From assembly GCF_958979055.1 (NCBI RefSeq), contig NC_084896.1, positions 1,922,001-1,986,000 of the forward strand: DNA of 64,000 bases. The letters run 5' to 3'. The notes below the pieces were generated by a model, which was not told where the DNA came from, did no database searches, and saw only the letters and a program-made list of their open reading frames with translations. Position numbers and translations under genes: made by a program. Positions 19,908 to 31,902 of the stretch are shown in pieces (positions within the stretch are counted from its first letter, which is position 1; each line of letters starts with the position of its first letter). The DNA is from Alnus glutinosa. Taxonomy: Eukaryota; Streptophyta; Magnoliopsida; Fagales; Betulaceae.

Positions 19908-22900
19908 ATGGGTGCGATGAAGAGTAAGCCATGGCTCTTATTTGTTCTGCTTCTGATCCTGTCCTATTACAGAGCATGCTTCTCCATAGCTGGTGATACC
20001 CTTTCACCAGGTCAGTCTCTTTCAGGGAGTGAGACCAAATTATCTCAAGGTAGCAAGTTTGAGCTCGGTTTCTTCAAACCGGGAACTTCATTAAAAATCT
20101 ACCTGGGCATATGGTACAAAATGTTAGATCGGAAGGACATTGTTTGGGTAGCAAATAGAGAAAACCCGTTGTCTGACCCATCTTCCTCAAGACTTGAACT
20201 CTACGAAGATGGCAATCTAGTTCTGCTTGAAGGTTCCTCCAATATCCCAGTTTGGTCGACAAATTTGACACTTTCCCGGTCAAACTCAACTGAAGCAGTA
20301 CTTGGTGATGATGGAAATTTTGTTTTAAGAGATAGTTCCAACCAGAATACTATCTTTTGGGAGAGTTTCGACCATCCGACAGATACATGGCTTCCTGGTG
20401 CAAAGCTTGGGATCGATAAGATTACTGGAAAATCAAAGCAGCTTATTTCATGGAAAAATTCAAAAGATCCTGCACCAGGTATGTTCTCCTTCAGGTTAGC
20501 CCGAGATGGAAGTCAACAATTTATCTTGGAGTGGAACAGATCCCAAATGTATTCCAGTTCTGGAGTTTGGGATGAAAAAAACAAATCTTTCAGCTTAGCT
20601 CCTGACATGTTGTTGAATTATATTACCAACCCCAGTTTTGTGACAAATGAAAATGAAAGCTATTTTACTTATTCGATTAAAAACAGTTCTCCCCAATATA
20701 GGTTTGTCATCAATTCTTCAGGACTGCTCCAGCAACTCTCATGGTCGGAAAGATTTTGGGTTTGGAATTTATTTTGGTCTCGACCGGTAAATATATCTGA
20801 TGTCTATGGTTTGTGCGGTGCATTTGGCGTGAATTATACGAATTTCGCAAACCCCTGCGTATGTTTAAATGGTTTCGAACCATTTTCAATTGAAGAAACG
20901 TCCCTGAGTGATTGGTCAGGTGGTTGTGTGCGTAAATCCCCTTTGCAATGTATGAAAAATACGTATGCTAATGGAAAAAAAGATTGGTTCATGAAAATAC
21001 CAATCCTGAGATTCCCTGTTAATTCAAAAGCACATTCGGCAGTGAGTGCTATGAATTGTGAAGGGGCTTGCATGAATGATTGCTCTTGCACAGCTTATGC
21101 TTATAATAGCAGCGGGTACAGCTGTATGATATGGGAAGGAGCTCTTTTAAATTTACAGCAACCCTCAGATGGTGGCAAGGCTGGACAAGATATCTATCTC
21201 AGACTTGCTGCTGATGAGTATCAAGATACAAAAAGTAGGATGAATAAAATGAAATCTACACAATTTTATGTTATCTCTCTTTCTGAATGTATGAATACTT
21301 AAATCTCAGTTATAATTGAGCTAATAGTGATTCTTATAATCAGAATCAGGCAACAAGCGGAAAGTGTGGGTGATTTTAGGAGTGCTGGTCACTGCAACCG
21401 CAATCGGGCTTATCTTATTCCTCTCAATTTGCTTTTCAAGGAAGCGAAAGCTCAAACACAAGCACAAAGGTAAGTGTAAAAGTTCTAATCATATACATAG
21501 AAATTACTTAAAAAAATATACGAACTTTTATTTTTCGATCATCCTTAAGCAATTTTCAGAAAAGTGTCATTAAAAATTTAATTCTAGACGGTTTCTAAAA
21601 CCGTCTAGAAAAACTGTCAAGAATTAGTCTTTTTTTTTTTCATGATCATGATGATCAGTTGGTGGAGATAGTGCTCAGGGTTTTGAAATGATTATCTGCG
21701 GATCTGACTAAAGCAATTGACACGGGACATAACTAAAATTGTTCTGACAGCGTATGAAACAATAGAAATTATGAATTAAAGATATAAAAGAAAATCTAAG
21801 AAGAGAGAAAATAACAAATAAGGAAGAGAAAACTCTTAATTGTCCAAAATAAGCAAACAAAAAAATAATTCTGAAAGACTTAAAATTTAATTGATACTTC
21901 AAAAGTTGTTTCCAAAATAATACAAAAATAAAGAAATAAAAATACAAAACATAACCATAAATTTAGAGACAAAGTAAAATTCTTGTATAGAAAGTACAAT
22001 ATATTATTTTAAACATAATCTTCAAATATTTTGTACGATTCTTTTCATTTTCGGGATGATCTTATTCAAGAAATAATCTTCAAATCTTATTCTCAATTTT
22101 CTTATGCATCATAAACTTAATTATTTACCGTTGTGTACTGACATGGCTCATAGTGTTATTTGATTTTCCATGAAAGTGACAAATTCTGGTCATGCTATAT
22201 CAAACAGGAGAGGAGACTTCAAGACATGATATATTGTTATTTGATTTCAGTACTGAACTTCATGGAATCAACGATGGAACAAACACTAAAGATAATGTTA
22301 ATATAAGAGGGAAGAAGGATGGTGAGTTACCAATGTTCAGTTACAAGAGTGTATTAACTGCAACTAATAATTTCTCAGCTGTCAATAAACTTGGACAAGG
22401 AGGTTTTGGACCAGTCTACAAGGTATATATGATTCATTCTCTTGATGAATGTGCTTCAAAACTATTACGACAACCCATAATGGTAAACTTTCATGAAAGT
22501 TTAAAAAACTTATGGTTTTCTTTTATAGGGGAAATCAATTAAAGGGCAAGAAATTGCAGTAAAGATGCTTTCAAAAAGATCTAGACAGGGGCTTGAGGAG
22601 TTTAGAAATGAGACAATACTAATTGCCAAACTCCAGCACAGAAATCTTGTCAGACTCTTAGGCTGTTGTATTGAGCGAGATGAAAAAATGTTAATATACG
22701 AGTACATGCCCAATAAAAGTTTGGATTTCTATCTCTTTGGTGTGTGCATATTTTTGTTATCATGTTTTTTACAGTACTTTTTCTTTCTATCTTTTTTTTT
22801 TTTTAGCATTAATATTCTTAGTTGTTATGTAAACAGATCCAACCAAGAAAATGATGTTAGATTGGGGGACACGCATACACATTATTGAAGGGATTGCTCA

Positions 22901-24125
22901 AGGGCTTCTTTATCTTCATCAATATTCAAGGTTACGGATCATACATAGAGATCTAAAACCCAGTAACATTCTATTGGATAGTGAAATGAATCCAAAAATA
23001 TCAGATTTTGGGATGGCTAAAATAGTTGGAGACAACGAAACACAAACAAACACACATCGAATTGTCGGAACTTAGTAAGTATGCAATTTATTTCACATCT
23101 AACATCTGCAAAGAAAGCACTTGGGAATATTACAATTTTTACTACAATATTTTTACAAACTGATGTTACCGTCTATAATTGATAAAATAACTAAGAGTGT
23201 ACGGTTGACAAGTCAGTAAAGTCAAAATTTTTTGCATAATCATTTAACAAATTATAGATTGTCACATCAAGTTTATGAAGGGCTTGTAGTAAAAACTATA
23301 GCACCCATAGCATAAATTTATTTGCAATTCTCAACTGAGTAATGCTATACTGCACAGTAATATCTCACTTTTATTCTACGATGCTAACGTGACAGAGTGC
23401 AGTAGTCTTTGAATTAGCCATTGTTGAAAAAAGATATCTAATGGCTGCTTCACCCTGCCACATCAGCATAATGAAATAAAAGTATAATATTTGTATGATA
23501 TACAACACTAATATTCTAAGCTAAATTCACTGAGCAAGCAACTAATAAGGTCTTTTACTAAATTTTGGAATGCAGTGGCTATATGTCTCCTGAATATGCT
23601 ATGGATGGTTTATACTCAGTAAAGTCTGATGTGTTTAGCTTTGGAGTATTGCTACTAGAGATTGTGAGTGGTAGGAAGAACACTGGCTTCTATAACTGCG
23701 AGTCACTCAGCCTTGTTAGATACGTATGTAGCTTTTATACTCTCTCAAATTACTTATGTTTTACATTAATCTTATAAATTAAAATGCTATTAGTCTTTAA
23801 TTAAATTTAGTCTGATTTGAAATGAAACTAGGCTTGGGAGTTGTGGAGAGATGATCGAAGTTTGGAGATGGTGGAGCCAACAATAGGATATCTTTCTTCC
23901 ACTTCTGTTCTGTTGAGATTCATTAACATTGGCCTTCTTTGTGTCCAAGAAAGTTCGACTGATCGACCTACCATGCTTAGTGTAGTCTCAATGATTAGCA
24001 ATGAACATTCACCTCTACCTACACCCATGCAACCTGCTTTCACGAGAGGTCGGAATGTGATGGACACAAATTCAACCGTCAACAGTGTAGGAAACCTAAC
24101 TATTTCAATAATGGAAGCTCGATGA
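19908..24125 (+). CDS. G-type lectin S-receptor-like serine/threonine kinase A (850 aa)
   Basis: Seven exons: 19908-21234, 21350-21469, 22208-22422, 22529-22739, 22837-23074, 23576-23723 and 23832-24125. All introns are GT/AG and the exon pattern is that of SD1-type S-domain kinases. The start [12 protein letters not shown] begins a signal peptide (residues 1 to about 28). Next come a B-lectin domain ([12 protein letters not shown]), an S-locus glycoprotein domain ([10 protein letters not shown]), a PAN domain with NCSCTAY-type cysteines ([14 protein letters not shown]) and one transmembrane segment in exon 2. The kinase domain has [10 protein letters not shown] at about 545-554, the ATP-binding lysine in EIAVK (about 566), HRDLKPSN (about 661-668), DFG (about 681-683) and [20 protein letters not shown]. 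All catalytic residues are present, so it is predicted to be an active RD kinase at the plasma membrane. Ligand unknown; the family acts in defence, self-recognition or wounding. Intron 5 carries two MITEs. Confidence 0.93.
23125..23315. mobile_element. MITE in intron 5 of receptor kinase A
   Basis: The left TTTTTACTACAATATTTTTA and right TAGTAAAAACTATAGCACCC form imperfect inverted ends, with further matching GATGTTAC/CACATCA segments inside. The orthologous intron of kinase B (37953-38049) is only 97 bp and lacks it. Confidence 0.65.
23338..23518. mobile_element. Second MITE in intron 5 of receptor kinase A
   Basis: Imperfect inverted ends pair GTAATGCTATACTGCACAGT with a right end that reads AGAATATTAGTGTTGTATAT on the other strand. 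Matching ACTTTTATT and ATGCTAACGTGACAG-like blocks lie inside. It is absent from kinase B. Confidence 0.65.
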
Positions 24126-24463
24126 ATACTATTTCATTTTCATACATCAAAGAAAAGTGTTTTTTGTAGAACCAATGCTTTTATCTTACTTTTATGCATA
24201 TTGAGATACCACATACTAATCGGTGAATGTTGTCTTAATTAATGCACTCATATTTTTCTTTTCATTTTATAAGATTATAGGGTATGTTTGTTAACGTGTT
24301 TTGGAGGTTATTTATTTATTTTTGTTTAAAAAATTGTTCTAATGTGACAATATTGTGAAATTTATTTTGAAATGTTTTATGTTTTGGAGGTGTTTAATTT
24401 GTTAATGCTTTTATTTTGAAAATAAAAAACAAAAGACAGAAAAAAAAAAATAACAACATTTCT

Positions 24464-24900
24464 GGGGCTCTAATACCCAAAATAAACTTGACTTAGGATT
24501 AAGTTTAATCCAATTAGTAATACATAGTTGCTAGAAATGTTAGTGAAGGGGCTATGGTAATAAAAAATTAAGTGCTCAATTGTTTCCACACTAAATACCA
24601 CAGGCTTTCATCAAACCCAATTCGGGTTTCACTTTTTTATTTTTCAACATAAATAAACACTGCAAAGTATTCAAAACTTCTTTTTTATTTTTGGGTCAAA
24701 TTAAAACTTTTTTTTTTTCAAAAAAAAAAAAAAAAAATACAAAAAGAAGCATTAACAACGGAGCCTAGAATCTAACTCCAACTCCAACCTCAACCTCAAC
24801 TACCAATTTTGGTTTCTATCCCTGCTCGTCTAAGTAATCATATGAAGCCCTCAGCCTCAGGTCTGTCTTCATCGTGAAGCAGGGTGCTCTGTTTTTTTGT
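24464..24900. repeat. Receptor-kinase 3' flank, partner of 16555-17110
   Basis: Non-coding flank shared in order with 16555-17110, lying about 340 bp after the stop of kinase A. It supports tandem duplication of a unit comprising gene plus 3' flank. Confidence 0.75.
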
Positions 24901-25249
24901 ATTTTTTTGTGAAAAGTGAAGGTAAATGCCACTTCTTTATACTCTTATTAGACTTATTATGATATTTTCTCTATGTTGTAGTCTACTAAAGATTGAGTAA
25001 GGCAATAAAGAGAATTCATGTCATTTTCTTCTAAAACTGATTTGACTTTTAAAATTACTATTACATATGTAATATATCATTATTAAATTTCAGTATTTTT
25101 GACCTAGTTGATGGTTGTATTTATAGGCACTTCTGTTTTTTAGGGTTTCATGCTATATTGACGCTTCATTGGATTGTTTCTCAAGAAATAGTGAAACATT
25201 TCTGCAACTTGGCGGATCTCAGTAGTAAACCATGTAAATCTCTGTGTTC

Positions 25250-25291
<42 letters not shown>

Positions 25292-25450
25292 TTTTTCTCA
25301 CTAGCTCTGGGAAATAGGATTTATTTCCTAACATGTTAATGGTAAAAAAAGTTTGTTTTCTGAAAATATCAAACATGCAGTTGCCTATTTATTGGAAAGC
25401 ATATTTGGCCGTGAATGCAAGAAGAGTAGAAGATGTGAATTGGCTTGCTT

Positions 25451-25476
25451 GGTTGAGCTAATAGTGATTCTTGTTA
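25451..25476 (+). pseudogene. Trace of receptor-kinase intron 1
   Basis: GGTTGAGCTAATAGTGATTC followed by TTGT matches the end of intron 1 of kinase B (about 35596-35619), just before its transmembrane exon. The flanks here no longer match, so only a short trace of another kinase copy remains. Confidence 0.45.
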
Positions 25477-27134
25477 TAAAAAAAGATAATGACGTGAGAA
25501 CTACATAATTAATGAAAGCAAAATAGATTATGTCATCATCATGATATAATATTGTCTGAATGTAATGTGTAGATTGCAAATTATGAACAATACTCTTAAC
25601 AAATAATCTTGTAAGCGTAGAGAAGAATAAGAAGAAAAAATGTGTTAAATCAAATCTGCTTAAAGTTTTTCTTTTATAGAATTACAGAAGCAATTTATTG
25701 CTGCTGAAATGACAGTTTTTAAAAGTCAATATTATGATTATTGAAAAAGCAGTTAAATACTGTTAAAAAAAATGATTGTTGAAATAGTAGAAAAATACAC
25801 ACGTAAATAATAAGCTCGTGACTAGTGCGAGTGTGCGGCGATGAAAGCGTCAATGCGACACGCGTATGAGCAGCTAGTGATAGCATGTGTCTACCCAAAA
25901 GCCATTCTAGAATAAGAGTAAGGTAATTCCTTATAAAATACAAATAAATCTCCTAACTTTTCAATATGGTACAAAGTGTAAGACAAAAAATAAAAGGAAA
26001 GTTGAAATTTTGAAATTGCAGAGAGTGACTTTAATTTTCATGAAATAATTTTCAACTATTCTTGTCATAAGAATCGGGCAACCAAAAAAATAGAAATAAC
26101 TTCTTTTTTTTTTTCTAATTAAAAATGGAAATAGCTTGTTTGAATTACTTGTTTCCTTCTTTCTTCACTAAAAAGTAAAAACAATTCAATTCTAATCCAC
26201 TGCGTGAACTTCAAAATTTGACTTTGTGAGATAAAATTTAAAAAAATTTGAAAAAAATTAAATAAAATATAATTTTTTTTGACAAAAAAAAAAAGTAAAA
26301 AACATATTGGAATTCTACTTCATTGCCATGCGAATAGTTTCTAAGTTTAACTCGGTAGTTGACTTGGAAATTGGATGCGGAAGTCTTGCAATACAGGCTG
26401 TGATAATTGTTGGTCTCTGCTTTGGGAAATTCCTTGATATCACAGTCGAAAGGATTTTCCTACCCATCTTCTCCATTAACCTGCGCCAGAAAGACTTGAC
26501 TCTGGCTCTTCAAAACCTCTGAACATTCAAAAAATTTGAAGAAAATCTGCTCTTGATAATGACTAAAACCAAAACGAAAAAGAATAAAAGATCTCTCATC
26601 ACCCGTCTCTTGCCTCCCTAATTCTCGTGTGGAAATTGAATAAAGGTGAAGAAGATTAGACCATGTATACAGTGGTGATAATTGTACGTATAACGCGTCT
26701 TTCTCATAATAAAACAAATAATTTGGCATATGGTCCACAATTGTAAGGAATAGTCAGCAATACCTTGGAATTGAACTGTTACGAGTCTACGTTAATATGG
26801 AAATATGTTATTTATCTAATAAAAGTATTAAAATATTCTAGTAGTAAATAATTTGACTTGATTTTTTTAAGTCTGCGAAGCTTTCTCCTCGAAGAAGTAA
26901 AGTCCTCTCCGTGATTAGTTTCAGGAGATATTTTATGAGAAGATATTTTTTGAAGCTGAAGAAATAATCAGACTTAAGGGATAAGTCATAACCCAGACTT
27001 AAGGGATAACCTGAAGTGCCACGTTGTTTGAGTCTTACTTCTTAATGAAGTAAAGACTTTACTTAATGAAGAAGTAAAATAAATATCTTCGGTTCTCTTC
27101 CCATATAAAGAAAGAGTCGGGTTTGAAATATTTA

Positions 27135-27450
27135 GGGTGCGTTTGAGATTGTGATTTTCGTAGACAATAAGTACGATTTTAAATCAAATTGCGGGATATA
27201 AATTGTTTGGGAACTGCGTTTTTAAAAATTGCAATTTCAAAAAGTAGATTTTTCTGCGTTTTCAAATCGTAGGTAAGATGATACTTTTTTGAAAACGCAA
27301 AATTTTAAAAGCTAATTTGTGATTTTAAAAGCTAAACTTTGATTTTACCAAACGCTTAACTGCGTTTTTAAAAATCACTTTTTAAAATCGCACATTTTAA
27401 AATCGTTATTTTAAATTGCACTTTTTCAAATCGCAAAGTCAAACAGATCC
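27135..27450. mobile_element. 316-bp Tourist-like (PIF/Harbinger) MITE inside the Copia LTR
   Basis: It begins GGGTGCGTTTGAGATTGTGA and ends GCAAAGTCAAACAGATCC, imperfect inverted repeats. The 3-bp target duplication is TTA (27132-27134 and 27451-27453), the Harbinger preference. The interior is built of repeated AAAATCGC/GCGATTTT-like blocks. Confidence 0.8.
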
Positions 27451-27867
27451 TTAAAACAACCGAAACAAAGAAAGACCAAAAACAAAAATAGAAGCATAAG
27501 AAGAAAAGTTTATTCTTCTTGGTGTGCGGCACAAAGCAAAAGAAAGAGAGGTTTTCTCTTCTTGATGTGCCGTACAACAATACACAAAAAGAAGGATTCT
27601 TTGATTTTCTTTTTTAGAGTGAGTGAAATCTGTGTGTATTGGGGCTTTGGGCTTTGAGTGATTTTCTCCCTACAATAATGAATTTTTTTTGCGTCTCCTA
27701 CAGTAGATGTACCTCAATTTGAAGGATCCATTTAAATCTTGGTGTTATGTGTGATATGATTTAATTTTTCTTGTCTTTTTAATTTTTTGCATCTCACGGG
27801 TCTTGGGAAATATGACTTATTTCCTAACAACTGCTATCATAGCCATTTTTTGGTTCAGGTGGGAGCG

Positions 27868-28778
27868 ATGGCAGGAGAAGAAGGGAAGATTGGCATCGAA
27901 AAATTTAATGGCACATATTTTGGGTCCTGGAAAGTGCATATTGAAGATATTCTCTATGGGAAAGATCTCCATCAACCTCTTTTGGAAGAACAGCCTAACG
28001 ACATGTTTGATAACAAGTGGACTCTGCTTGATTGTAAAGCCTTGACAGTTATCAGGTTATCATTGTCAAAATCAGTGGCACACAACGTTGTAAAGGAGAA
28101 AACCACAGCAGGTCTAATGGTAGCTTTGTTAAGCATGTACGAGAAGTCATCGGCTAACAACAAGGTGCATCTGATGAAAAAACTGTTCAACCTGAAGATG
28201 GAGGAAGGGGCTTCGGTGGCGCAACATCTCAATGAATTCAACACCATCACAAATCAACTATCCTCGGTGGAAATTGATTTTGATGATGAGATTCACGCGT
28301 TTATCGTTTTGGCGTCTTTGCCAAATAGCTAGGAAGCCGTGAGAATGATTGTGAGTAACTTTGCAAGTAAGAGTAAACTAAGTTATGAAGATGTCAGGGA
28401 TTTGGTTCTTGGTGAGGAGGTCCGCAGGAAGGATGCTGGTGAATCCTCCGGTTTTGGTGCAACCTTAAATCTTGAAGAAAGTGGTAGAGGTCAAGAGAGG
28501 AACTCTGGGAAACGCAGATTTAAATCTAGAAAGGCCAGAAGCAAATCCAAGTTTAGGTGACAACCAGAGTGTTGGAACTATGGTAAGACAGGCCACTTCA
28601 AGAAGAATAATTGCAAAGAACAAAGGAAGAAGAAGACTGACGACGATTCTGTAAACATCGTGGTGACAGAAGAAGTGCAGGATGCTATACTTATCTCTAC
28701 TGACAGTCCTCTTGACTCTTGGATCTTGGACTCAGGAGCCTCTTTTCATACCACATCAATCTGTGAAATTCTCCATCA
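27868..28778 (+). pseudogene. Copia gag and protease start, with two internal stops
   Basis: Starts MAGEEGKIGIEKFNG, typical of the Copia gag (UBN2) family, with KIGIEKFNG and MKKLFNLKM blocks. In-frame stops occur at 28330-28332 (TAG) and 28558-28560 (TGA). A CCHC zinc knuckle (CWNYGKTGHFKKNNC) and the protease motif WILDSGASFH follow. The frame is then cut by the chimeric junction. It cannot make a functional polyprotein. Confidence 0.85.
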
Positions 28779-28793
28779 ACCTCTTTTCATACC

Positions 28794-30195
28794 ATTCCCT
28801 CCCCTGGGGGGTGAAGATCAAGATCGCATAGCAGCATTGGAAGCCCAGATCGAATCCTTAACTAAGCAGAATGCCGAATTGTTGCGCAAGAGGCCGGTGC
28901 AGCCCAATCCTGAGATGAACAGGGATGAGCGTGAGGAAGAAGATCGCAACAACAACACTAATCCTCTGAGGGAGGATGACTGCCAAGGAGATCTAAGCAG
29001 AGTAATTGCCGAGCTGGAGAGAAGATGCACATACATGGAGATGAAAAGAAAGGACAAAAGCAGATCCGTAGTGGTGGACAAGCTCCTAATGGGTACAGAC
29101 TCACCCTTCACCAGATGGGTAGCAGAATATCGGCTTCTCGAGAAGTTTAAGGTATCCTAAATTCTAAGTTATGCAGGAGACGGAGATCCCCTGGATCACC
29201 TAGAGAATTTCCAAACTCATCTAGACCTTCACGAGACACCCGATGAAGTAGCGTGTCTGGCTTTCCCTCTTACTCTTTCGGGGAATGCTCGAGACTGGTT
29301 CAGGAAGCTGCCCCCGAATTCTGTTGATCAGTTCAAGGAGTTGTCTAAAATATTCCTAACGGAATTTCTAGCTTTTTGGACAAAGAAAAAGCCTTCAAGA
29401 TATTTGTTATCGTTGCACCAGCAGAGCAACGCGAGTCTTAAGGAGTTTATGACTCGGTTCAACGAGAGAAGGTTACGGTCGAAGATCCGACTGAGGATAT
29501 GATCTTTGCTGCCATTTATCAGGGAATTTCACCCGAGGAGCCTTTGATGAAGAAGTTGGTCCGGAAGCAATCGAGTACCTTGCAGGGCCTAATGGATAGA
29601 GTAGAAGAATACATCAATCAGGAAGAGACGCTAAAGGCTATGGCCAATTCTAGGCTACCCCAAGTGACAGCCCCGAAAAAGAAAAGGAAAGAATTCAGAA
29701 AGCTGATGGGGAAGAGTAGAAGCAGGTAAAGAAGTTCAAAGATTACAACTTTACACCTCTCCATGTTGAGATTTCAGAAGTCCTTATGGAGATAAAAAAA
29801 GACCCGGCGTTTCGGGAACCACAAAAGATACCAGGTAATGCTCCTTACAGGAATGCAGGCAAGTATTGTGATTTTCATAAGCAAGCAGGTCATTACATCG
29901 AGGTGTGCGTAACCCTAAGGTTGTTAATAGAAGAATTCATAAAGAATGGCAAGTTGGTTCGGTTCTTGGGAGAGCAACGAAACCCGCTAGAAAATAACAG
30001 GCCTCAGAATCATCGAGACTATTAGTCCCGAGATCAGCAGCCACGGGATTACTATCCCCGAGACTATCCTCAGCTAGACGAGAGGCATCAGGAGAATGAT
30101 CCCCGAGATGACATAGAAAGAAGAGAGGACCGAAGAAGAAGAAGCCCACGACATAGAGAGCCGAGGCAACAACAGAATCTACCCGTGATCATGTA
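28794..30195 (+). pseudogene. Ty3-type gag with stop codons and a frameshift
   Basis: The reading begins IPFPPLGGEDQDRIAALEAQ, a coiled-coil-like leader. Then come RYLLSLHQQSNASLKEFM and the GDPLDHLENFQTHLDL core of the retrotransposon gag domain, and a knuckle-like CDFHKQAGH (about 29869-29895). A TAA interrupts at 29158-29160, a frame change occurs near 29470, and further stops follow at 29727-29729 and 30023-30025. The basic, Arg/Asp-rich tail runs to about 30195. Confidence 0.8.
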
Positions 30196-30423
30196 GAAAG
30201 GACTCTCGGAAATTTCAGGCTTGCTTTTATTTTTTAGCATTTATGTTTGCAAAGAACTAGACTTTTATTTTTAATTCAGACTATTTATAATAAAAGACAG
30301 AAAATTCCCCAGATTTTGGGAATAAGTATTTTCAGAATAAAAGAATAGAGCTGACTTAAGCATCGGAGTGTTCCCGGTCTAGGGACCAGGAACCCGTTGT
30401 GTCGCTTATTTTGTAGGTAAAAC

Positions 30424-30866
30424 CTCTCGGATCAGTCCCAGCCGAGAGCAAGAAGAAAGCCTCTCGGATCAGTCCTAGCCTAGGGCAAGATAAAGCCTCT
30501 CGAATCAGTCCTAGCCGAGACCAAAAAGAGAAGCCTCTCGGATCAATCTTAGCTGAGAGAAAGAAGAAAACTCTCGGATCAGTCCTAGCCGAGTCCAAGA
30601 GGAAACCTCTCGGATAAGTCCTAGCCGAGAGCAAGAAGAAAACCTCTCGGATCAGTCCCAGCCGAGTGCAAGAAGAAAACTCTCGGATCAGTCCTAGCCG
30701 AGAGTCTCGGATCAGTCCAGTCGAGAGCAAGAAGAAATCTCTCGGAACAGTCCTAGCCGAGAGTCTCGGATCAGTCCTAGCCGAGTGCAAGAAGAAATCT
30801 CTCGGAACAGTCCTAGCCGAGAGCAAGAAGAAAACTCTCGGATCAGTCCTAGCTGAGAGAAAGAAA
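30424..30866. repeat. 13-copy tandem repeat of self-complementary units within the gag-only element
   Basis: Units of about 23-37 bp share the core CTCTCGGATCAGTCCTAGCC followed by GAGAG. CTCTCGG and CCGAGAG pair with each other, so each RNA copy could form a hairpin. Units are separated by AAGAAGAAA-type spacers; two units lack the spacer. The array lies between gag and the polypurine tract. Confidence 0.92.
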
Positions 30867-31111
30867 TAAAGAGAGCCAGGAGGGTCGGATTTAACCCTCA
30901 GGTTTTGCAGGTTTTTCAGGAGTTAGCCATTCCAAGTGACAGGGAGAAAACCCTAAGGAAAAACAAGAAGGTAATAGGGGGGGGGGGGTAAGATTTAACC
31001 CTCAGATTTTGTAGGTTAGCATGTTTTCAGAAGGAGACAAAGCTCGGGTTTCCTTAGACATGGAATTCCCATTATTCAAGCAAGTTTCGGATAAGAGAAT
31101 TGGGGGGTAAC

Positions 31112-31562
31112 TGTTGGGGATAAATTCCATTCAACCCGATCCAAGGAGGAGATAGACATTTAATAACTACTTCAGATAAATCGGAGAATTGGGATAGGAC
31201 TCATGGTCCAATCAAATAGGAAAAATTATCAGATCAGAAGTCTCAGAAGATATCCAATTAGAAGTCTAATAAAGGGTTAAAGTCCAATTAGAACTCTAAC
31301 AGCAGTTCTAGATAAACAAGGAGCATGAGTCCTAATCTAGGTTTGACTCTATCTCTTTGCCTATAAATAGGCCCATACCCCAGGTATAAACTAAGACTCA
31401 ATTTTATGCATAGAGCATTATTTTCTCATAGAAGCTAACTTAGACATCGGAGCGGGATCCCCGGAAGGGTCTCTAGTTTTTGTTGTTTTGCAGAATTATT
31501 GAGAGGTGTGAATAACATCAAAGAACATGCAGATTTACACCATACCGAAAACTGTACCAACA
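31112..31562 (+). repeat. 3' LTR of the gag-only element
   Basis: Begins TGTTGGGGATAAATTCC and ends CTGTACCAACA, so the ends are TGTTGG...CCAACA. It contains a CTATAAATAG TATA box at about 31364 and is preceded by a purine tract. No second copy is in the window. Confidence 0.8.
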
Positions 31563-31609
31563 ACATGACTCCTTATCCACGAGGACCACAACTAATATCA
31601 TAGAAAATA

Positions 31610-31834
31610 CTTTTTTTTTTAAAAAAAAATAGACATAACCCCTCAATTTACCACCACATTGACAATGTTCCCCCTCCCCCCCAAAAAAATACCAATTGTG
31701 TTAATGTCATTTCTAAACTACCAAAAAATGTTAGTGCCCCCCTAATAACAAAAATACCCTTCATAAAATTATTAAAATAAAAAAAAAAAACTAAAAAAAT
31801 TATTAAAAAAATATAAAATAACAAAAATTTATAC

Positions 31835-31902
<68 letters not shown>

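Larger units (their letters stand above)
24126..26859. other. AT-rich intergenic sequence downstream of kinase A
   Basis: The stretch holds the duplicated block at 24464-24900, a poly-T run near 25251-25290 and the kinase-intron trace at 25451-25476. Beyond these no gene or repeat family was recognised; open frames such as 26307-26522 and 26460-26738 have no identifiable domain. Confidence 0.5.
26860..28778 (+). mobile_element. 5' part of a Copia retrotransposon (LTR, primer site, gag, start of protease), broken
   Basis: The LTR is inferred from a CCATATAAAG TATA box (about 27100), a Copia-like tract around 27700-27790, and a degenerate primer binding site CTGCTATCATAGCC at about 27829-27842. 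The left LTR border could not be fixed. A Tourist-like MITE interrupts the LTR. Coding sequence follows until about 28778, where it changes abruptly to a Ty3-type gag. No integrase, reverse transcriptase or 3' LTR of this element is present. Confidence 0.7.
28779..31562 (+). mobile_element. Non-autonomous gag-only Ty3-type element (TR-GAG-like) with 3' LTR, 5' end lost
   Basis: The order is gag, a non-coding tandem-repeat region, a GGGGGG-containing polypurine tract (about 31095-31110) and an LTR (31112-31562). No protease, reverse transcriptase or integrase lies between gag and the LTR, as in the gag-only non-autonomous class. The 5' LTR and leader are missing because the element is joined to Copia sequence at about 28778. 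Confidence 0.7.

Noticed and set aside
28818-29111. 97-codon minus-strand Ser-rich open frame
   Set aside because: Antisense of the acidic, Glu/Asp-rich Ty3 gag leader.
30356-30826. 156-codon minus-strand open frame with repeated SARTDPR-like phrases
   Set aside because: It is the translation of the 23-37 bp tandem repeat array; the period and GC content keep the frame open. No start context or homology.
30424-30866. CRISPR-like repeat-spacer look
   Set aside because: Spacers are not unique (all AAGAAGAAA variants), unit length varies, and the setting is a plant retroelement.
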